DNA of 15,201 nt. Source: CAYYJM01 sp964471755 (lineage in GTDB: Bacteria; Planctomycetota; Planctomycetia; Gemmatales; Gemmataceae). Below the pieces are notes generated by a model. The model was not told the origin of the DNA, ran no database searches, and was given only the letters and a program-made list of their open reading frames with translations. Below are positions 7,542-15,201 of this stretch, in pieces (the first letter of the stretch is position 1; every line of letters starts with the position of its first letter). Where the stretch lies: the NCBI GenBank assembly GCA_964471755.1, contig CAYYJM010000150.1, positions 1-15,201 of the forward strand, written 5' to 3'. Position numbers and translations under genes: made by a program.

Positions 7542-7985
7542 ATGGGCGCGGAACAGAAGGCCGGCGAACTGGGGATCACGTTTCCGACCAGGGAGAAGGG
7601 CTACCTCAACCTGTGTATTCGGTCGGGGAACCTGCTCATCACGTCGGGCCACGTCAGCGAAATCAAGGGGAAACTGGGTGCCGGCCTTTCGGTGGAACAG
7701 GGTTACCAGGCGGCCCGCGAGTGCGCGGTCAAGATCCTGCAATCCGTCCACCAGGCCCACGGGACGCTCGATGGTCTGCGTGTCCTGAAGCTGCTGGGCT
7801 GCGTCAACTCGACGCCGGATTTCACCGATCAACACCTGGTCGTCAATGGGGCGTCGGATCTCCTGCACCAACTCTTCGGCAAGGACGATCTCGGCTTCCA
7901 CGCGCGTAGCGCCCTGGGCTTCGCCTCGCTGCCGACCGGCGTCGCCGTCGAGGTCGAGGCGATCTTCGAGATCGTCCACGGGTGA
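7542..7985 (+). CDS. RidA/YjgF-family protein
   Basis: This 147-residue cytoplasmic protein belongs to the YjgF/YER057c/UK114 family, closest in style to the YjgF-like_1 subgroup. RidA proper hydrolyses reactive enamines and imines from PLP enzymes; the exact substrate here is not known. Visible family features are GNLLITSGHVSE near 29-40, a mid helix with ECAVKILQSV, VLKLLGCVNSTPDF near 81-94, and the C-terminal signature HARSALGFASLPTGVAVEVEA. R122 aligns with the imine-binding arginine of RidA (R105 in E. coli). The ATG follows an AGGGGGG ribosome site. It is divergent from the EF-hand gene across 170 bases and 103 bases upstream of the patatin-like gene. Confidence 0.88.
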   Translation: MGAEQKAGELGITFPTREKGYLNLCIRSGNLLITSGHVSEIKGKLGAGLSVEQGYQAARECAVKILQSVHQAHGTLDGLRVLKLLGCVNSTPDFTDQHLVVNGASDLLHQLFGKDDLGFHARSALGFASLPTGVAVEVEAIFEIVHG

Positions 7986-8088
7986 GCGGCGGCACAATCG
8001 GCACAGCCGGACTTTTTGTCACGTCCGGTCGTTCTTCCAGCCGAAGATACACTGTGGAGACCATCGCCCGGTGAGAGGAGGTCCCATC

Positions 8089-9327
8089 GTGTTGACCGCT
8101 CGGAGTTCGAGCCGTGGGGCCCTTCTGATCGTCCTTCTCGTGGTTCTCGGCGGATGTCGCACCCGGATGCCGGAGGCGGATCTTCGGCACGTGGTCGATC
8201 CCGGTGCCGAGTCGGTCGGTCAACTGCTCGAACGGGACGATCTGGAACGGATCGCCGACGCCATTCAGCAACACGCCCCGGCCGTGCCGCCACGGCGCAA
8301 GTCGATTCTGGTCCTGACCGGCGGCGGCAGCGACGGTGCCTATCCAGCCGGCGTCCTCTATGGTTGGTCGGAACTCGGCACCCGGCCGAACTTCGACGTC
8401 GTGACCGGCATCAGCGTCGGAGCCCTCGTCGGAGCCCTGGCCTTTCTTGGCCCCGACATGGACGAGGCGCTCCGACGATTCTTCACCGAGTCGAAGACCA
8501 GCGACATCTACCGTATCCGGCCCTTGCGTGCGCTGGCGCTGGGCGAGTACCTGGCGGAGTCCGAGCCGCTCCAGCGGATGATTGAATCGTTCGCCACGCC
8601 GGAGTACATGCGACGTGTCGCCGCGGAACATGCATCGGGCAGGCGGTTCTACGTCGGGACGACGGCCCTGGAAGGGCGACGACTGACCGTCTGGGACATG
8701 GGAGCGATCGCCGCGAAGGGAACGGCCGAGTCGCGGGACCTGTACGTCAAGGTACTGCTGGCGTCGGCCTCCATCCCGGTGCTGCTGCCGCCCGTGCGTA
8801 TCCCGCTCACCGTGGACGGCGAACCGATCGTGTCGCGTCACACCGACGGCGGAGCCACCACGGCCCTGTTCCTGCGGTTGCCGCGTCGGCCAGGCGAGGT
8901 CTGGGTCGGACCGGAGAGCCCATACTTCGGCTCGGATCTGTACACCATCGTGGCTGGACGCCTGGCCGGCTATTCTCAGCCGGTCGAGCCGCGTTTCGTG
9001 TCGGTCGGAGTGACGAGCTTCGAGACGCTCAACCTCGGCCAGGTTCGCGATGAGCTTCTCAACCTCTACACGGGTGCCCGGATGAACGGGATGCGCTTCC
9101 ACGTCACCGCCATCCCGCGCGAGTACAAGGGGGTGTGGGATCCGGCCCGCTTCGATCCGGTGGAGATGACGCGTCTGTTCGACGAGGGTCGGCGGCAGAT
9201 TCACTCCGGCCAGACGTGGCGCAACACGCCGCCGGGCCTGGGGCCAAATGATCACGTCGGAGCCTGGGCGGACTCGCACCTTCGGCGCAAGTCGGATCAC
9301 TGCGAACCGTGTCAGCCGGAGCGATGA
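8089..9327 (+). CDS. Patatin-like phospholipase, lipoprotein
   Basis: This 412-residue protein has a lipoprotein signal ending in the lipobox LGGC (C23) and then a patatin-like lipase domain. The oxyanion-hole motif GGGSDG is at 78-83, the nucleophile elbow GISVG at 107-111 with S109, and the DGG motif at 253-255 supplies D253. These make the Ser-Asp dyad of patatin acyl hydrolases, which cleave ester bonds of phospholipids or other acyl lipids. It is probably anchored in the envelope. The N-terminal extension (24-70) and C-terminal ~150 residues show no further motif. I chose GTG 8089 because AGAGGAGG (8074-8081) lies 7 bases upstream and the signal peptide then begins properly; longer in-frame starts have no ribosome site. 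The DUF1501 gene follows after 100 bases. Confidence 0.88.
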   Translation: MLTARSSSRGALLIVLLVVLGGCRTRMPEADLRHVVDPGAESVGQLLERDDLERIADAIQQHAPAVPPRRKSILVLTGGGSDGAYPAGVLYGWSELGTRPNFDVVTGISVGALVGALAFLGPDMDEALRRFFTESKTSDIYRIRPLRALALGEYLAESEPLQRMIESFATPEYMRRVAAEHASGRRFYVGTTALEGRRLTVWDMGAIAAKGTAESRDLYVKVLLASASIPVLLPPVRIPLTVDGEPIVSRHTDGGATTALFLRLPRRPGEVWVGPESPYFGSDLYTIVAGRLAGYSQPVEPRFVSVGVTSFETLNLGQVRDELLNLYTGARMNGMRFHVTAIPREYKGVWDPARFDPVEMTRLFDEGRRQIHSGQTWRNTPPGLGPNDHVGAWADSHLRRKSDHCEPCQPER

Positions 9328-9427
9328 CGGACAATCTCGACCGCCAGGTTTTTCGCGTGGGACGGCCGATCGATCCGGGGTATCATGAGGAGGTCTTCCT
9401 GCCAAACGACGCCGCCGGAGATCCGTC

Positions 9428-10774
9428 ATGCCAGCCGCATCCGTCTCGATGCCACAACCATCCTCCCGTCGGGATTTTCTTCGCATCGGGGCGCTCGGCC
9501 TCGGCGGCCTGACCCTGTCGGGTCTCCTGCGCGCGGAAGCGGCCGCCGGCAAACCGACCCGGCCGAAGTCGGTCATCTTCATCTACCTCGTCGGCGGGCC
9601 GCCCCACCAGGACATGTTCGATCTCAAGCCCGACGCGCCGAAGGAGATCGCCGGGCCGTGGAAGCCGATCGCCACGAACGTACCCGGCGTCCAGATCTGC
9701 GAGGCGTTCCCGCGTCTGGCCGGCATGACGGACAAGCTCGCCATCATCCGCTCGCTGGTCGGCAACCAGACCGGTCACGACGCCCAGCAGGTCTTCCACG
9801 GCTTCCACCCAGGCAAGGCGAAGGCGTCCGGCGGTTGGCCGCAGTTCGGCTCGGCCGTGGCGAAGCTCCGCGGGCCGGTCGATCGAGCCACGCCGCCGTT
9901 CGTCAGCCTTTGCTATCCCTGCACGCACGGCCCTTACAACGAGCCCGGCCCCGGCTTCCTCGGATCGGCCTACTCGCCGTTTCGGCCGACCGGGCCGGGA
10001 CGAGACGATCTGATTCTCAGCGGCATCGGCGTCTCGCAACTGGCCGACCGCAAGTCGCTCCTGCGTGCGTTCGATACCTTCCGCCGCGAGGCCGACACGA
10101 CCGGCACTGTCGAGGGCATGGACGCCTTCACCGAGCAGGCATTCGGCCTGCTGACGTCGTCGCGCCTGGCCGAGGCGCTCGATCTGTCGAAGGAGACCCC
10201 GAAGACCGTCGCCCGGTACGGCACCGGCAACCCGAGGGTCTTCATCGACGGCAACGGCGCACCGCGTGTGCCGCAAAGCCTGCTCCAGGCCCGCCGACTG
10301 ATCGAGGCGGGCGCTCGTGTCGTCACGCTCAACTACAGCAAGTGGGACTGGCACGGCGGCAAGGGGAACACCATCTTCGAGCGGGAGCAGGTCGATTTTC
10401 CCATCTTCGATCAGTGCGTCAGCGCCCTGATCGAGGATCTGCACGTCCGCGGCCTGGCCGATGACTGCACGGTGGTCATCCTGGGCGAATTCGGCCGGAC
10501 GCCACGGATCAGCGGTCAGGTCGGCCGCGATCACTGGCCGCAGGTCAACTGTGCCGTGCTGGCCGGTGGCGGCCTCAAGACGGGCCAGGTGATCGGTGCG
10601 ACCGACCGGATCGCGGGCGAGGCGGCCAGCCGGCCGGTCACGTTCGGCGAACTGTTCGCGACGCTCTACCGCACCCTCGGCATCGACGCGGCCCAGACGA
10701 CGCTGCCCGACCTGAGCGGTCGGCCTCAGTACCTCGTCGAGGAGTCGGCCCAGCCGCTGGCGGAACTCGTCTGA
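9428..10774 (+). CDS. DUF1501 protein with Tat signal
   Basis: This 448-residue protein has an N-terminal twin-arginine signal (SRRDFLRIG with R14 R15, then a glycine/leucine-rich hydrophobic stretch to about residue 37). It is therefore exported folded. The DUF1501 body resembles alkaline-phosphatase/sulfatase-like folds: VIFIYLVGGPPHQDMFD near the start, HDAQQVFHGFHPG, a central FIDGNGAP, DWHGGKGN, and VVILGEFGRTPRI followed by GRDHW near 375-385. It ends with the usual PLAELV. Such genes are very common in planctomycetes, often paired with DUF1549/DUF1553 cytochrome-like proteins, but no such partner is present here. Substrate and activity are unknown. GGAG lies 7 bases before the ATG. Confidence 0.94.
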   Translation: MPAASVSMPQPSSRRDFLRIGALGLGGLTLSGLLRAEAAAGKPTRPKSVIFIYLVGGPPHQDMFDLKPDAPKEIAGPWKPIATNVPGVQICEAFPRLAGMTDKLAIIRSLVGNQTGHDAQQVFHGFHPGKAKASGGWPQFGSAVAKLRGPVDRATPPFVSLCYPCTHGPYNEPGPGFLGSAYSPFRPTGPGRDDLILSGIGVSQLADRKSLLRAFDTFRREADTTGTVEGMDAFTEQAFGLLTSSRLAEALDLSKETPKTVARYGTGNPRVFIDGNGAPRVPQSLLQARRLIEAGARVVTLNYSKWDWHGGKGNTIFEREQVDFPIFDQCVSALIEDLHVRGLADDCTVVILGEFGRTPRISGQVGRDHWPQVNCAVLAGGGLKTGQVIGATDRIAGEAASRPVTFGELFATLYRTLGIDAAQTTLPDLSGRPQYLVEESAQPLAELV

Positions 10775-10794
10775 TCCTGGGGTTCCGACATGAG

Positions 10795-10818
10795 GGGCGA
10801 GCGATCTTTCGCTCGCCC
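10795..10818. terminator. Hairpin terminator between convergent genes
   Basis: GGGCGAGCG (10795-10803) and CGCTCGCCC (10810-10818) form a perfect 9-bp stem with an ATCTTT loop. It lies in the 50-base gap between the ends of the DUF1501 gene (plus) and the TIGR03067 gene (minus). No long T-run follows on either strand, so efficiency is uncertain. Confidence 0.65.
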
Positions 10819-10824
10819 GCGCGG

Positions 10825-11271
10825 TCATTTCTTTCGCTTGCCCTCGACGAGGATCCGGCCCGATCCCTCGGAGGTGTTGAACTCGGTCGGTCGGCTCTTG
10901 CCGGTCGTGTCGAAGCAGGCCCGGAAGGTGTCGCCGGTCACCTCGTAGATGCCGTGCAGGGTCTTGCCCTCGTCCTGGCCGGCGGCCACCTGGACGTCGA
11001 TGGTCCACGGCGTCTTGCTCACGTCGAGTTTGAGAGTGCCCTGCTGGACGACGGACTCATCGAGACGGACGGCGTACCTGTCGGCCTGGACGGTGAGGTT
11101 CAACTTGCTGTCCTCGGTGCCGCCGCCGTTGTTGCCGTTGACCTCGTGTTTGGTGAAGATCCAGGTGCCCTGGAGCGAGTCGCGCTCCTTCTTGTCGTCC
11201 GCCCGCACAGGGCCCCCGACAAGCGACGTGAACACGATTCCGATGGTGAGCCATCTTTCCAGCGCGGTCAT
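10825..11271 (-). CDS. TIGR03067 domain protein
   Basis: This 148-residue exported protein has a signal peptide (MTALERWLTIGIVFTSLVGG, cleavage near VRA-DD) and a single TIGR03067 domain, a small beta-rich unit found mainly in Gemmata-type planctomycetes. Visible features are DSLQGTWIFTKHEVNG at the start, SKTPWTIDVQV, and TLHGIYEVTGDTFRACFD, with an RPTEF and GSG finish. The role is unknown. ATG 11271 has GAGGAG 8 bases upstream and is chosen over the ATG at 11322, which lacks a ribosome site. It is the last gene of the minus-strand group, 63 bases after the peptidase-like gene. Confidence 0.85.
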   Translation of the reverse strand: MTALERWLTIGIVFTSLVGGPVRADDKKERDSLQGTWIFTKHEVNGNNGGGTEDSKLNLTVQADRYAVRLDESVVQQGTLKLDVSKTPWTIDVQVAAGQDEGKTLHGIYEVTGDTFRACFDTTGKSRPTEFNTSEGSGRILVEGKRKK

Positions 11272-11334
11272 GAATCCATCTCCTCGGTGAAGTTCAGATG
11301 ATCGTTCACAACGTGAGCCCAACGGGATCCCGTG

Positions 11335-12045
11335 TTAGCGTACCTTGCCCCAGATCGTTTCGAGCAGCTTGTACAACTCCGGCTCCTCGCGCATCAACTC
11401 GGCCCGGTTGAACGGAAAGAAGTCGTTCCGGCCAAAGTACGCCTCGGTCATCTCGGCGAAGAACTCCTTCTCGCTGGTCAGCGCATAATGCGACACGTCG
11501 CGACCATCGATGTGCAGCGTCTTCTTGTAGCGACCGCCGTCGCGGAAGCGCTCGAAGGCCGCCCGGATCTCGGCGTGATCGAAGCCGAGGACCTGGTCGT
11601 GGTAGGCATGAGCCAACTCGTGCAGCACCGACCACGGCTGGACGCGCTGATGGCGAAGACTGGCGAAGTCGGCCGCGTCGGGGATGTGGACGCAGTGGAC
11701 CAGATCGGTCGAGTAGCCGTTGGCGCGGAGCCAGCCGGCGCTCGGATGATACTGGGCCGGTCGCAGGCCGCCGTGGGTGCGGTCGATCCAGATCGGCACC
11801 TTGCGCAGCCGGGCCAGCTTGTCGGCCGGCATCACGAGGGCGATGTCGTAGAGTCGGTTGGCCAGGATGCGCAACGCCCGGTCGCCGAGTTCTCTGTCCG
11901 GGCCTTCGAGCAGGCGAGCATCGATGTGGACGGTCCAGCCCTCGATGTCGCGTTTGGTGTGCGAGGTGGGTTTGGGTGGCTCCGCGCCGATGGCCAGCGC
12001 GGAGACCACGAGAACGAGGAGCATTCCCACGAGGTGACGAAGCAT
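11335..12045 (-). CDS. Secreted zinc metallopeptidase-like protein (HELAH)
   Basis: This 236-residue exported protein has a signal peptide (MLRHLVGMLLVLVVSALAIG, cleavage near GAE). The zinc site is HELAH at 142-146, with E143 as the catalytic base, and EFFAEMTEAYFG at 194-205 supplies a likely third ligand (E198). This arrangement resembles the anthrax-lethal-factor-like (ATLF) gluzincin group. The N-terminal half (LARLRKVPIWIDRTHGG, YHPSAGWL) is shared by planctomycete and verrucomicrobial relatives as I recall them. Substrate is unknown. ATG 12045 has GGGAG at 6 bases; the ATG at 12051 abuts the ribosome site and longer frames have none. It is 77 bases downstream of the G8/beta-helix gene and probably in its operon. 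Confidence 0.8.
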   Translation of the reverse strand: MLRHLVGMLLVLVVSALAIGAEPPKPTSHTKRDIEGWTVHIDARLLEGPDRELGDRALRILANRLYDIALVMPADKLARLRKVPIWIDRTHGGLRPAQYHPSAGWLRANGYSTDLVHCVHIPDAADFASLRHQRVQPWSVLHELAHAYHDQVLGFDHAEIRAAFERFRDGGRYKKTLHIDGRDVSHYALTSEKEFFAEMTEAYFGRNDFFPFNRAELMREEPELYKLLETIWGKVR

Positions 12046-12122
12046 CAGCATCTCCCGGCAGTGCGGTCTGGCGAGTACCGGGGATGATTCTATCGCGAAA
12101 CAGGGTCTGCGACGATCTTCTG

Positions 12123-14234
12123 TCAGCGGCCTCCGCCCGGCTTGACCGTGGCGCTCGTCCCGGACACCTTCGCCAGTGCCGGGAGGTCGAGTTGGTGCGG
12201 CGAGCGCTCGACGTTCCCGCTCTCGTCCTCGGCGTGGGCGGCGATCTTTCCGCTGTCCGCCGCGAGGTCGATTTCCCACTCGGCGAAGTTCGGCCGGGTC
12301 GCGCGGGCGTCCTGGCCATTGACGATCACTCGCTTCACCGCGCCGTCGTCGGAGGTGGTGCCACGAACCCGCACCAGGCCGGACGGCAGCCGCATCGTTC
12401 CCGTCACAACCGTGGTCGGAGCGCCGTCATCGACCGGCTCGCCCTCGGGGTACGGTCGGTTGTCGCTCACCGTGTTTTCCTTGCGCGCGTGTCGGGGGAA
12501 GAAGAGCGGAGTCCGAACCTCGGTGTAGCGGATGTTGTTGTGTTCGTGACCGTCGAGGACGCAGCGCCACATCCCGTACAGGCAATCGTAGAAGTCGGCG
12601 TTCTCGATGAAGACGCGCGGACAGCCGGTGTGGAATCCCCAGTGGGCGTCCCAGACGCGGAGGTTCCGGATCACCAGCGGATGCTTGGCGTCCGGGCCGA
12701 CGCCGCCCACGTCGCGGTTCGGCTTGTTGAAATCGTTCGTCGAGAAGCCGCCGAGGTTGAAGGCGAAGAGCCGGTGCGTGTGCGACTCGTTGTCCTCGAA
12801 TCGGACGAACGGCAGCGTGCGAACGTCGATCGCCTTGCGTCGGCCGTCCGGCCCCGGCACCGAGAGTGTGCTGCTGAACTCCGGCGAATCGATCACGTCG
12901 AAGCGGAACCCGTCCTCGTCGCACTCGGCGGCGACGTTGCGCGTGAACGTGTTCCGACTGTTCGCCCACCAGAACCCGGACCCCAGGTTCTGGTCATACG
13001 GCAGCACCTGCTTGGGGAGCGGTTTGCCGCGCAGAGCCATCACCGCCAGATTGCGATCGAGAACGTTGTACGTCTCGGTTCCGTCCTCCAGGAAGAAGCC
13101 GTGTCCGACGGCGTCGTAGCCGACACAGTCCCGAACGACGAGGTACTGCGTGCCGTGGATCGTGATCCAGCGATTCTTGCTGCCCCAGACCGACGCTCCG
13201 ACCACCGAGCTGCCACGCATCGTGCCGCCACACAGGTGGTAGTGGATCGGGTACTTGCCCAGGACGTTCTCCTTGCCCAGGTGGCGGAACTCGGCGTACG
13301 AGATCGAGCCACTGCTGCCCCGGTGATACATCGTGTGGCCCCGGCTGGCCCGGTTCTCCGGGCTCGCCGCCTCCACGACGACGTTCCGGCTCAGGTTCGC
13401 CACCTCGGCCCGGTATTCGCCCACGACCCGATGCTCGAACTTCAGCGGTTCGTCGAGCGTCACGAGTTGCCACTGATCGTCCGCCCCGACGCCGTTGCCG
13501 CCCCACTTGCGCATCTGCTTGATGACACGCACCTCGGACGACTGCTTGCCGCGAATCGAATCTGTGGTCGGGAGCTTTCGCGTCCCCAGGTAGCCGACCT
13601 GTCGCGAGGTGCCGACGATGAGGATCTGGTCGCCCACCTTCCAGCCGTCCAGCGGATACGGCAGGAGAATCTTCGGCTCGCCGGCCCGGGCCATCTGACC
13701 GAGCTTCACCCAGGTCCGGCTGATCGGGGCTCCGTGCAGGTCCATGCGGCCGCCGCAGCAGATGATCGCCGGGCAGGTCTCCGGGTCCAGCCCCTCGACG
13801 GCGTGGAGCCGGATCACGGCCGTCGTCCCGGCCGGGATCGGTGCGTTCGGGGCACCAACCTCCAGGGTCGGCGTCGGTTCGCCGGGCTTGATCTCCGGAG
13901 CGTGCGCATCGCAATCGAAGCCGTTCTCGCTGGCATCGTCACCGGGCTGGATCTTGATCAGGCTGACGTTCAGCAGTGTGTCCCGATCGCGGGCAAACGT
14001 GAGGGTGCCGGCGACGTGAATCGAGCGAATCACAGCGTCGGATTTGGCGTCGTAGGTCACGGTGTGGCCGGTGCGGACCTGAACGCGTGCGCCGGGGCCG
14101 GGCACCTTGCCACCGGCCCAGGTCTCAGCGCCGGACCACGACCCGGACTTCGCCGACTGGATCAGTGGCGGAGTGGCCCGGGCGTCAACGACGCACGCCA
14201 TCGCGATGGCGGCGACAAGGGACAAGCGAATCAT
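12123..14234 (-). CDS. Secreted G8-domain and right-handed beta-helix protein
   Basis: This 703-residue exported protein has a signal peptide (MIRLSLVAAIAMACVVDARA). Residues of about 25-160 look like a G8 domain: SGSWSGAETWAGGKVPGPGARVQV, TVTYDAK and IHVAGTLTFARD, with the usual spaced glycines. About 165-600 resemble a right-handed parallel beta-helix, with repeated short strands and Asn/Asp turns such as SISYAEFRHLGKEN, HYHLCGGT, VVRDCVGYDAVGHGFFLEDG and NTFTRNVAAECDEDGFRF. The last ~80 residues resemble a bacterial Ig-like domain (VRGTTSDDGAVKRVIVNG). The same G8/beta-helix layout occurs in CEMIP, TMEM2 and fibrocystin-like proteins, some of which act on hyaluronan, so a carbohydrate or surface-polymer substrate is plausible but unproven. 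GAGGA precedes the ATG by 7 bases; the gene begins 10 bases after the lipoprotein gene. Confidence 0.85.
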   Translation of the reverse strand: MIRLSLVAAIAMACVVDARATPPLIQSAKSGSWSGAETWAGGKVPGPGARVQVRTGHTVTYDAKSDAVIRSIHVAGTLTFARDRDTLLNVSLIKIQPGDDASENGFDCDAHAPEIKPGEPTPTLEVGAPNAPIPAGTTAVIRLHAVEGLDPETCPAIICCGGRMDLHGAPISRTWVKLGQMARAGEPKILLPYPLDGWKVGDQILIVGTSRQVGYLGTRKLPTTDSIRGKQSSEVRVIKQMRKWGGNGVGADDQWQLVTLDEPLKFEHRVVGEYRAEVANLSRNVVVEAASPENRASRGHTMYHRGSSGSISYAEFRHLGKENVLGKYPIHYHLCGGTMRGSSVVGASVWGSKNRWITIHGTQYLVVRDCVGYDAVGHGFFLEDGTETYNVLDRNLAVMALRGKPLPKQVLPYDQNLGSGFWWANSRNTFTRNVAAECDEDGFRFDVIDSPEFSSTLSVPGPDGRRKAIDVRTLPFVRFEDNESHTHRLFAFNLGGFSTNDFNKPNRDVGGVGPDAKHPLVIRNLRVWDAHWGFHTGCPRVFIENADFYDCLYGMWRCVLDGHEHNNIRYTEVRTPLFFPRHARKENTVSDNRPYPEGEPVDDGAPTTVVTGTMRLPSGLVRVRGTTSDDGAVKRVIVNGQDARATRPNFAEWEIDLAADSGKIAAHAEDESGNVERSPHQLDLPALAKVSGTSATVKPGGGR

Positions 14235-14244
14235 GGTGGATTCC

Positions 14245-14697
14245 TCAGGGAAGGTTGAAGTTGATCTCGTTGTCCTTCGGCTCGACCGTCGCGCGCAGCG
14301 GGGACTTGCCGACCAGCGAATACACGTTCTTGAGGCGATCGACCGTACTCAGCTGGCCGTCGTCTTCCGGATCGGGACTGGCGACCTTCGGCAGGCTCTT
14401 CGGTCGGGGCATGGGCCAGTAGATGGTGACGATCTGGTCGCCCTGCGGGACACCGTCACCGGCGCGGTAGGTGCTGAGGACGTAGTCTCCGTTCTCGTCG
14501 GCGGTCGCGTGAGCGGGGGTGGTTCGATCGGCCGGATCGGTCGAGTGGAACGTGATGACCGCCCGGGCCATCGGCTTCCTGTCGTAGGTAACCCGGCCAC
14601 GGACCTTGAACACGGGCTTTTCGCGCGGACTGCCTGAACAGCCGACCGAAAGTATGACGGCAAGGGCCAGGCATGGCCCGAGATAGCGTACTCTCAC
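14245..14697 (-). CDS. Small lipoprotein with carboxypeptidase-regulatory-like beta-sandwich
   Basis: This 150-residue protein has a lipoprotein signal ending in SVGC (C20), then a beta-sandwich domain: FKVRGRVTYDRKPMARAVITFH, ATADENGDYVLSTY, and GVPQGDQIVTIYW followed by a short C-terminal strand. It is the same type as the lipoprotein at 1028-1456, though the two are diverged. The start is GTG 14697, with CGGAG 7 bases upstream; no better ATG gives the signal peptide. It lies between a DUF1559 gene (49 bases upstream) and the G8 gene (10 bases downstream) and is almost certainly cotranscribed with both. Confidence 0.84.
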   Translation of the reverse strand: MRVRYLGPCLALAVILSVGCSGSPREKPVFKVRGRVTYDRKPMARAVITFHSTDPADRTTPAHATADENGDYVLSTYRAGDGVPQGDQIVTIYWPMPRPKSLPKVASPDPEDDGQLSTVDRLKNVYSLVGKSPLRATVEPKDNEINFNLP

Positions 14698-14746
14698 GAG
14701 TGAACTCCGAGTAGGGTGAGCCGGCCCGGGCCGACGTCGGATCGGG

Positions 14747-15201
14747 TCAGGGATGGACGCCCCAGGTCTCGCCGGCCTCGGCCGTGCAGAGCGCGTAGAA
14801 GGCCCACTTGTCCATCGACTGCGACAGGAATGTCACCGAACCGTCGCCCATCAGAAAGTTGCAGCCGCCGGTGTGGAAGCTGTAGACGGCGGCACTATTG
14901 CTGCAGTTCATCACGCACGGTCCGGGAGCGGCCGAGCCATCGGCCAGGTAGCTGCGGATCGAGTTGCTGCTGTTGGTCGCCCACGAGCCGATGCCGTTGG
15001 TGTTACTGGCCGGCGTCGAATAGAGCTTGCCGGCCCGCCACACGTTGGGTTTGTCGGCGATCTCCAGGATGCCCATGAACGTGTTGGACAGGCCGTCCGA
15101 CACGTTGTTGATCCGTCGTCCCTCGCGTCTCAGAGTCATGTAGTACCAGCGGCCCACGGGAGACGAACTCGAGTTCACCGGATAGATTTGAGGATTGTAC
15201 G
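14747..15201 (-). CDS. DUF1559 protein, C-terminal part, cut by the window edge
   Basis: The frame stays open to position 15201, so the N-terminus with its expected prepilin-like segment lies outside the window. The visible ~151 residues carry the DUF1559 C-terminal pattern: RINNVSDGLSNTFMGILEIAD, a small-residue-rich middle, CVMNCSN and the signature HTGGCNFLMGDGSVTFLSQ. The GTG at 15178 is only an internal codon. Its stop is 49 bases ahead of the lipoprotein gene. It is the first gene seen of the minus-strand group that continues to 10825. Confidence 0.9.
   Translation of the reverse strand, partial: YNPQIYPVNSSSSPVGRWYYMTLRREGRRINNVSDGLSNTFMGILEIADKPNVWRAGKLYSTPASNTNGIGSWATNSSNSIRSYLADGSAAPGPCVMNCSNSAAVYSFHTGGCNFLMGDGSVTFLSQSMDKWAFYALCTAEAGETWGVHP

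Noticed and set aside
7843..9582. 579-residue minus-strand open frame opposite the patatin-like gene
   Set aside because: Antisense to a gene with intact catalytic motifs; the translation is Arg/Pro-rich with no family features.
9383..11008. 541-residue minus-strand open frame opposite the DUF1501 gene
   Set aside because: Antisense shadow that also crosses the convergent terminator hairpin; no recognisable domains.
11976..14258. 760-residue plus-strand open frame opposite the G8/beta-helix gene
   Set aside because: It is antisense to a gene with clear domains, has low-complexity Arg/Val/Asp-rich composition and no ribosome site, and arises from high GC content.
14722..14733. Palindrome CGGCCCGGGCCG between the DUF1559 and lipoprotein genes
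   Set aside because: Short and purely G/C in GC-rich DNA, with no T-run or other regulatory context; likely chance.

Overview
The window is GC-rich bacterial DNA that looks like a planctomycete, probably of the Gemmata/Isosphaera side of the phylum. This rests on family content: two DUF1559 proteins with a pilin-like N-terminus, a Tat-exported DUF1501 protein, a TIGR03067 protein, small carboxypeptidase-regulatory-like lipoproteins, an EF-hand secreted protein and a G8/beta-helix protein. The species assignment is inference.

Layout. 1-648 (minus) is the 5' part of clpB, with a frameshift in the linker between its N-domain and first AAA+ module. The 379-base spacer 649-1027 holds a very good sigma-54-type promoter pointing at clpB, with a long imperfect palindrome further upstream where an activator could bind. 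1028-2437 (plus) is a lipoprotein followed by a DUF1559 protein. 2438-2690 is a leader region: a 32-codon leucine-rich reading frame, an antiterminator and a 12-bp terminator hairpin, directly ahead of leuA (2691-4286, plus). A small membrane protein follows (4367-4732). On the minus strand, 4784-6106 is a secreted thioredoxin-like protein whose frame is interrupted by one in-frame TGA immediately after a cysteine. A SECIS-like hairpin lies just downstream of that TGA, so this is a candidate selenoprotein. 6220-7371 (minus) is an EF-hand protein. 7542-10774 (plus) holds a RidA-family protein, a patatin-like lipoprotein and a DUF1501 protein. 10825-15201 (minus) is a probable operon running from a DUF1559 protein (cut by the window edge) through a lipoprotein, a large G8/beta-helix protein and a zinc-peptidase-like protein to a TIGR03067 protein.

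How the parts relate. Most genes encode exported proteins (Sec, lipoprotein or Tat signals), as is common in planctomycete accessory regions. The cytoplasmic genes are clpB (protein disaggregation), leuA (first committed step of leucine synthesis) and the RidA-family gene. The strongest non-routine signals are the candidate selenocysteine codon with its SECIS-like hairpin, the textbook leucine attenuator ahead of leuA, and the sigma-54 promoter of clpB. No transposase, CRISPR array, rRNA or tRNA was seen.
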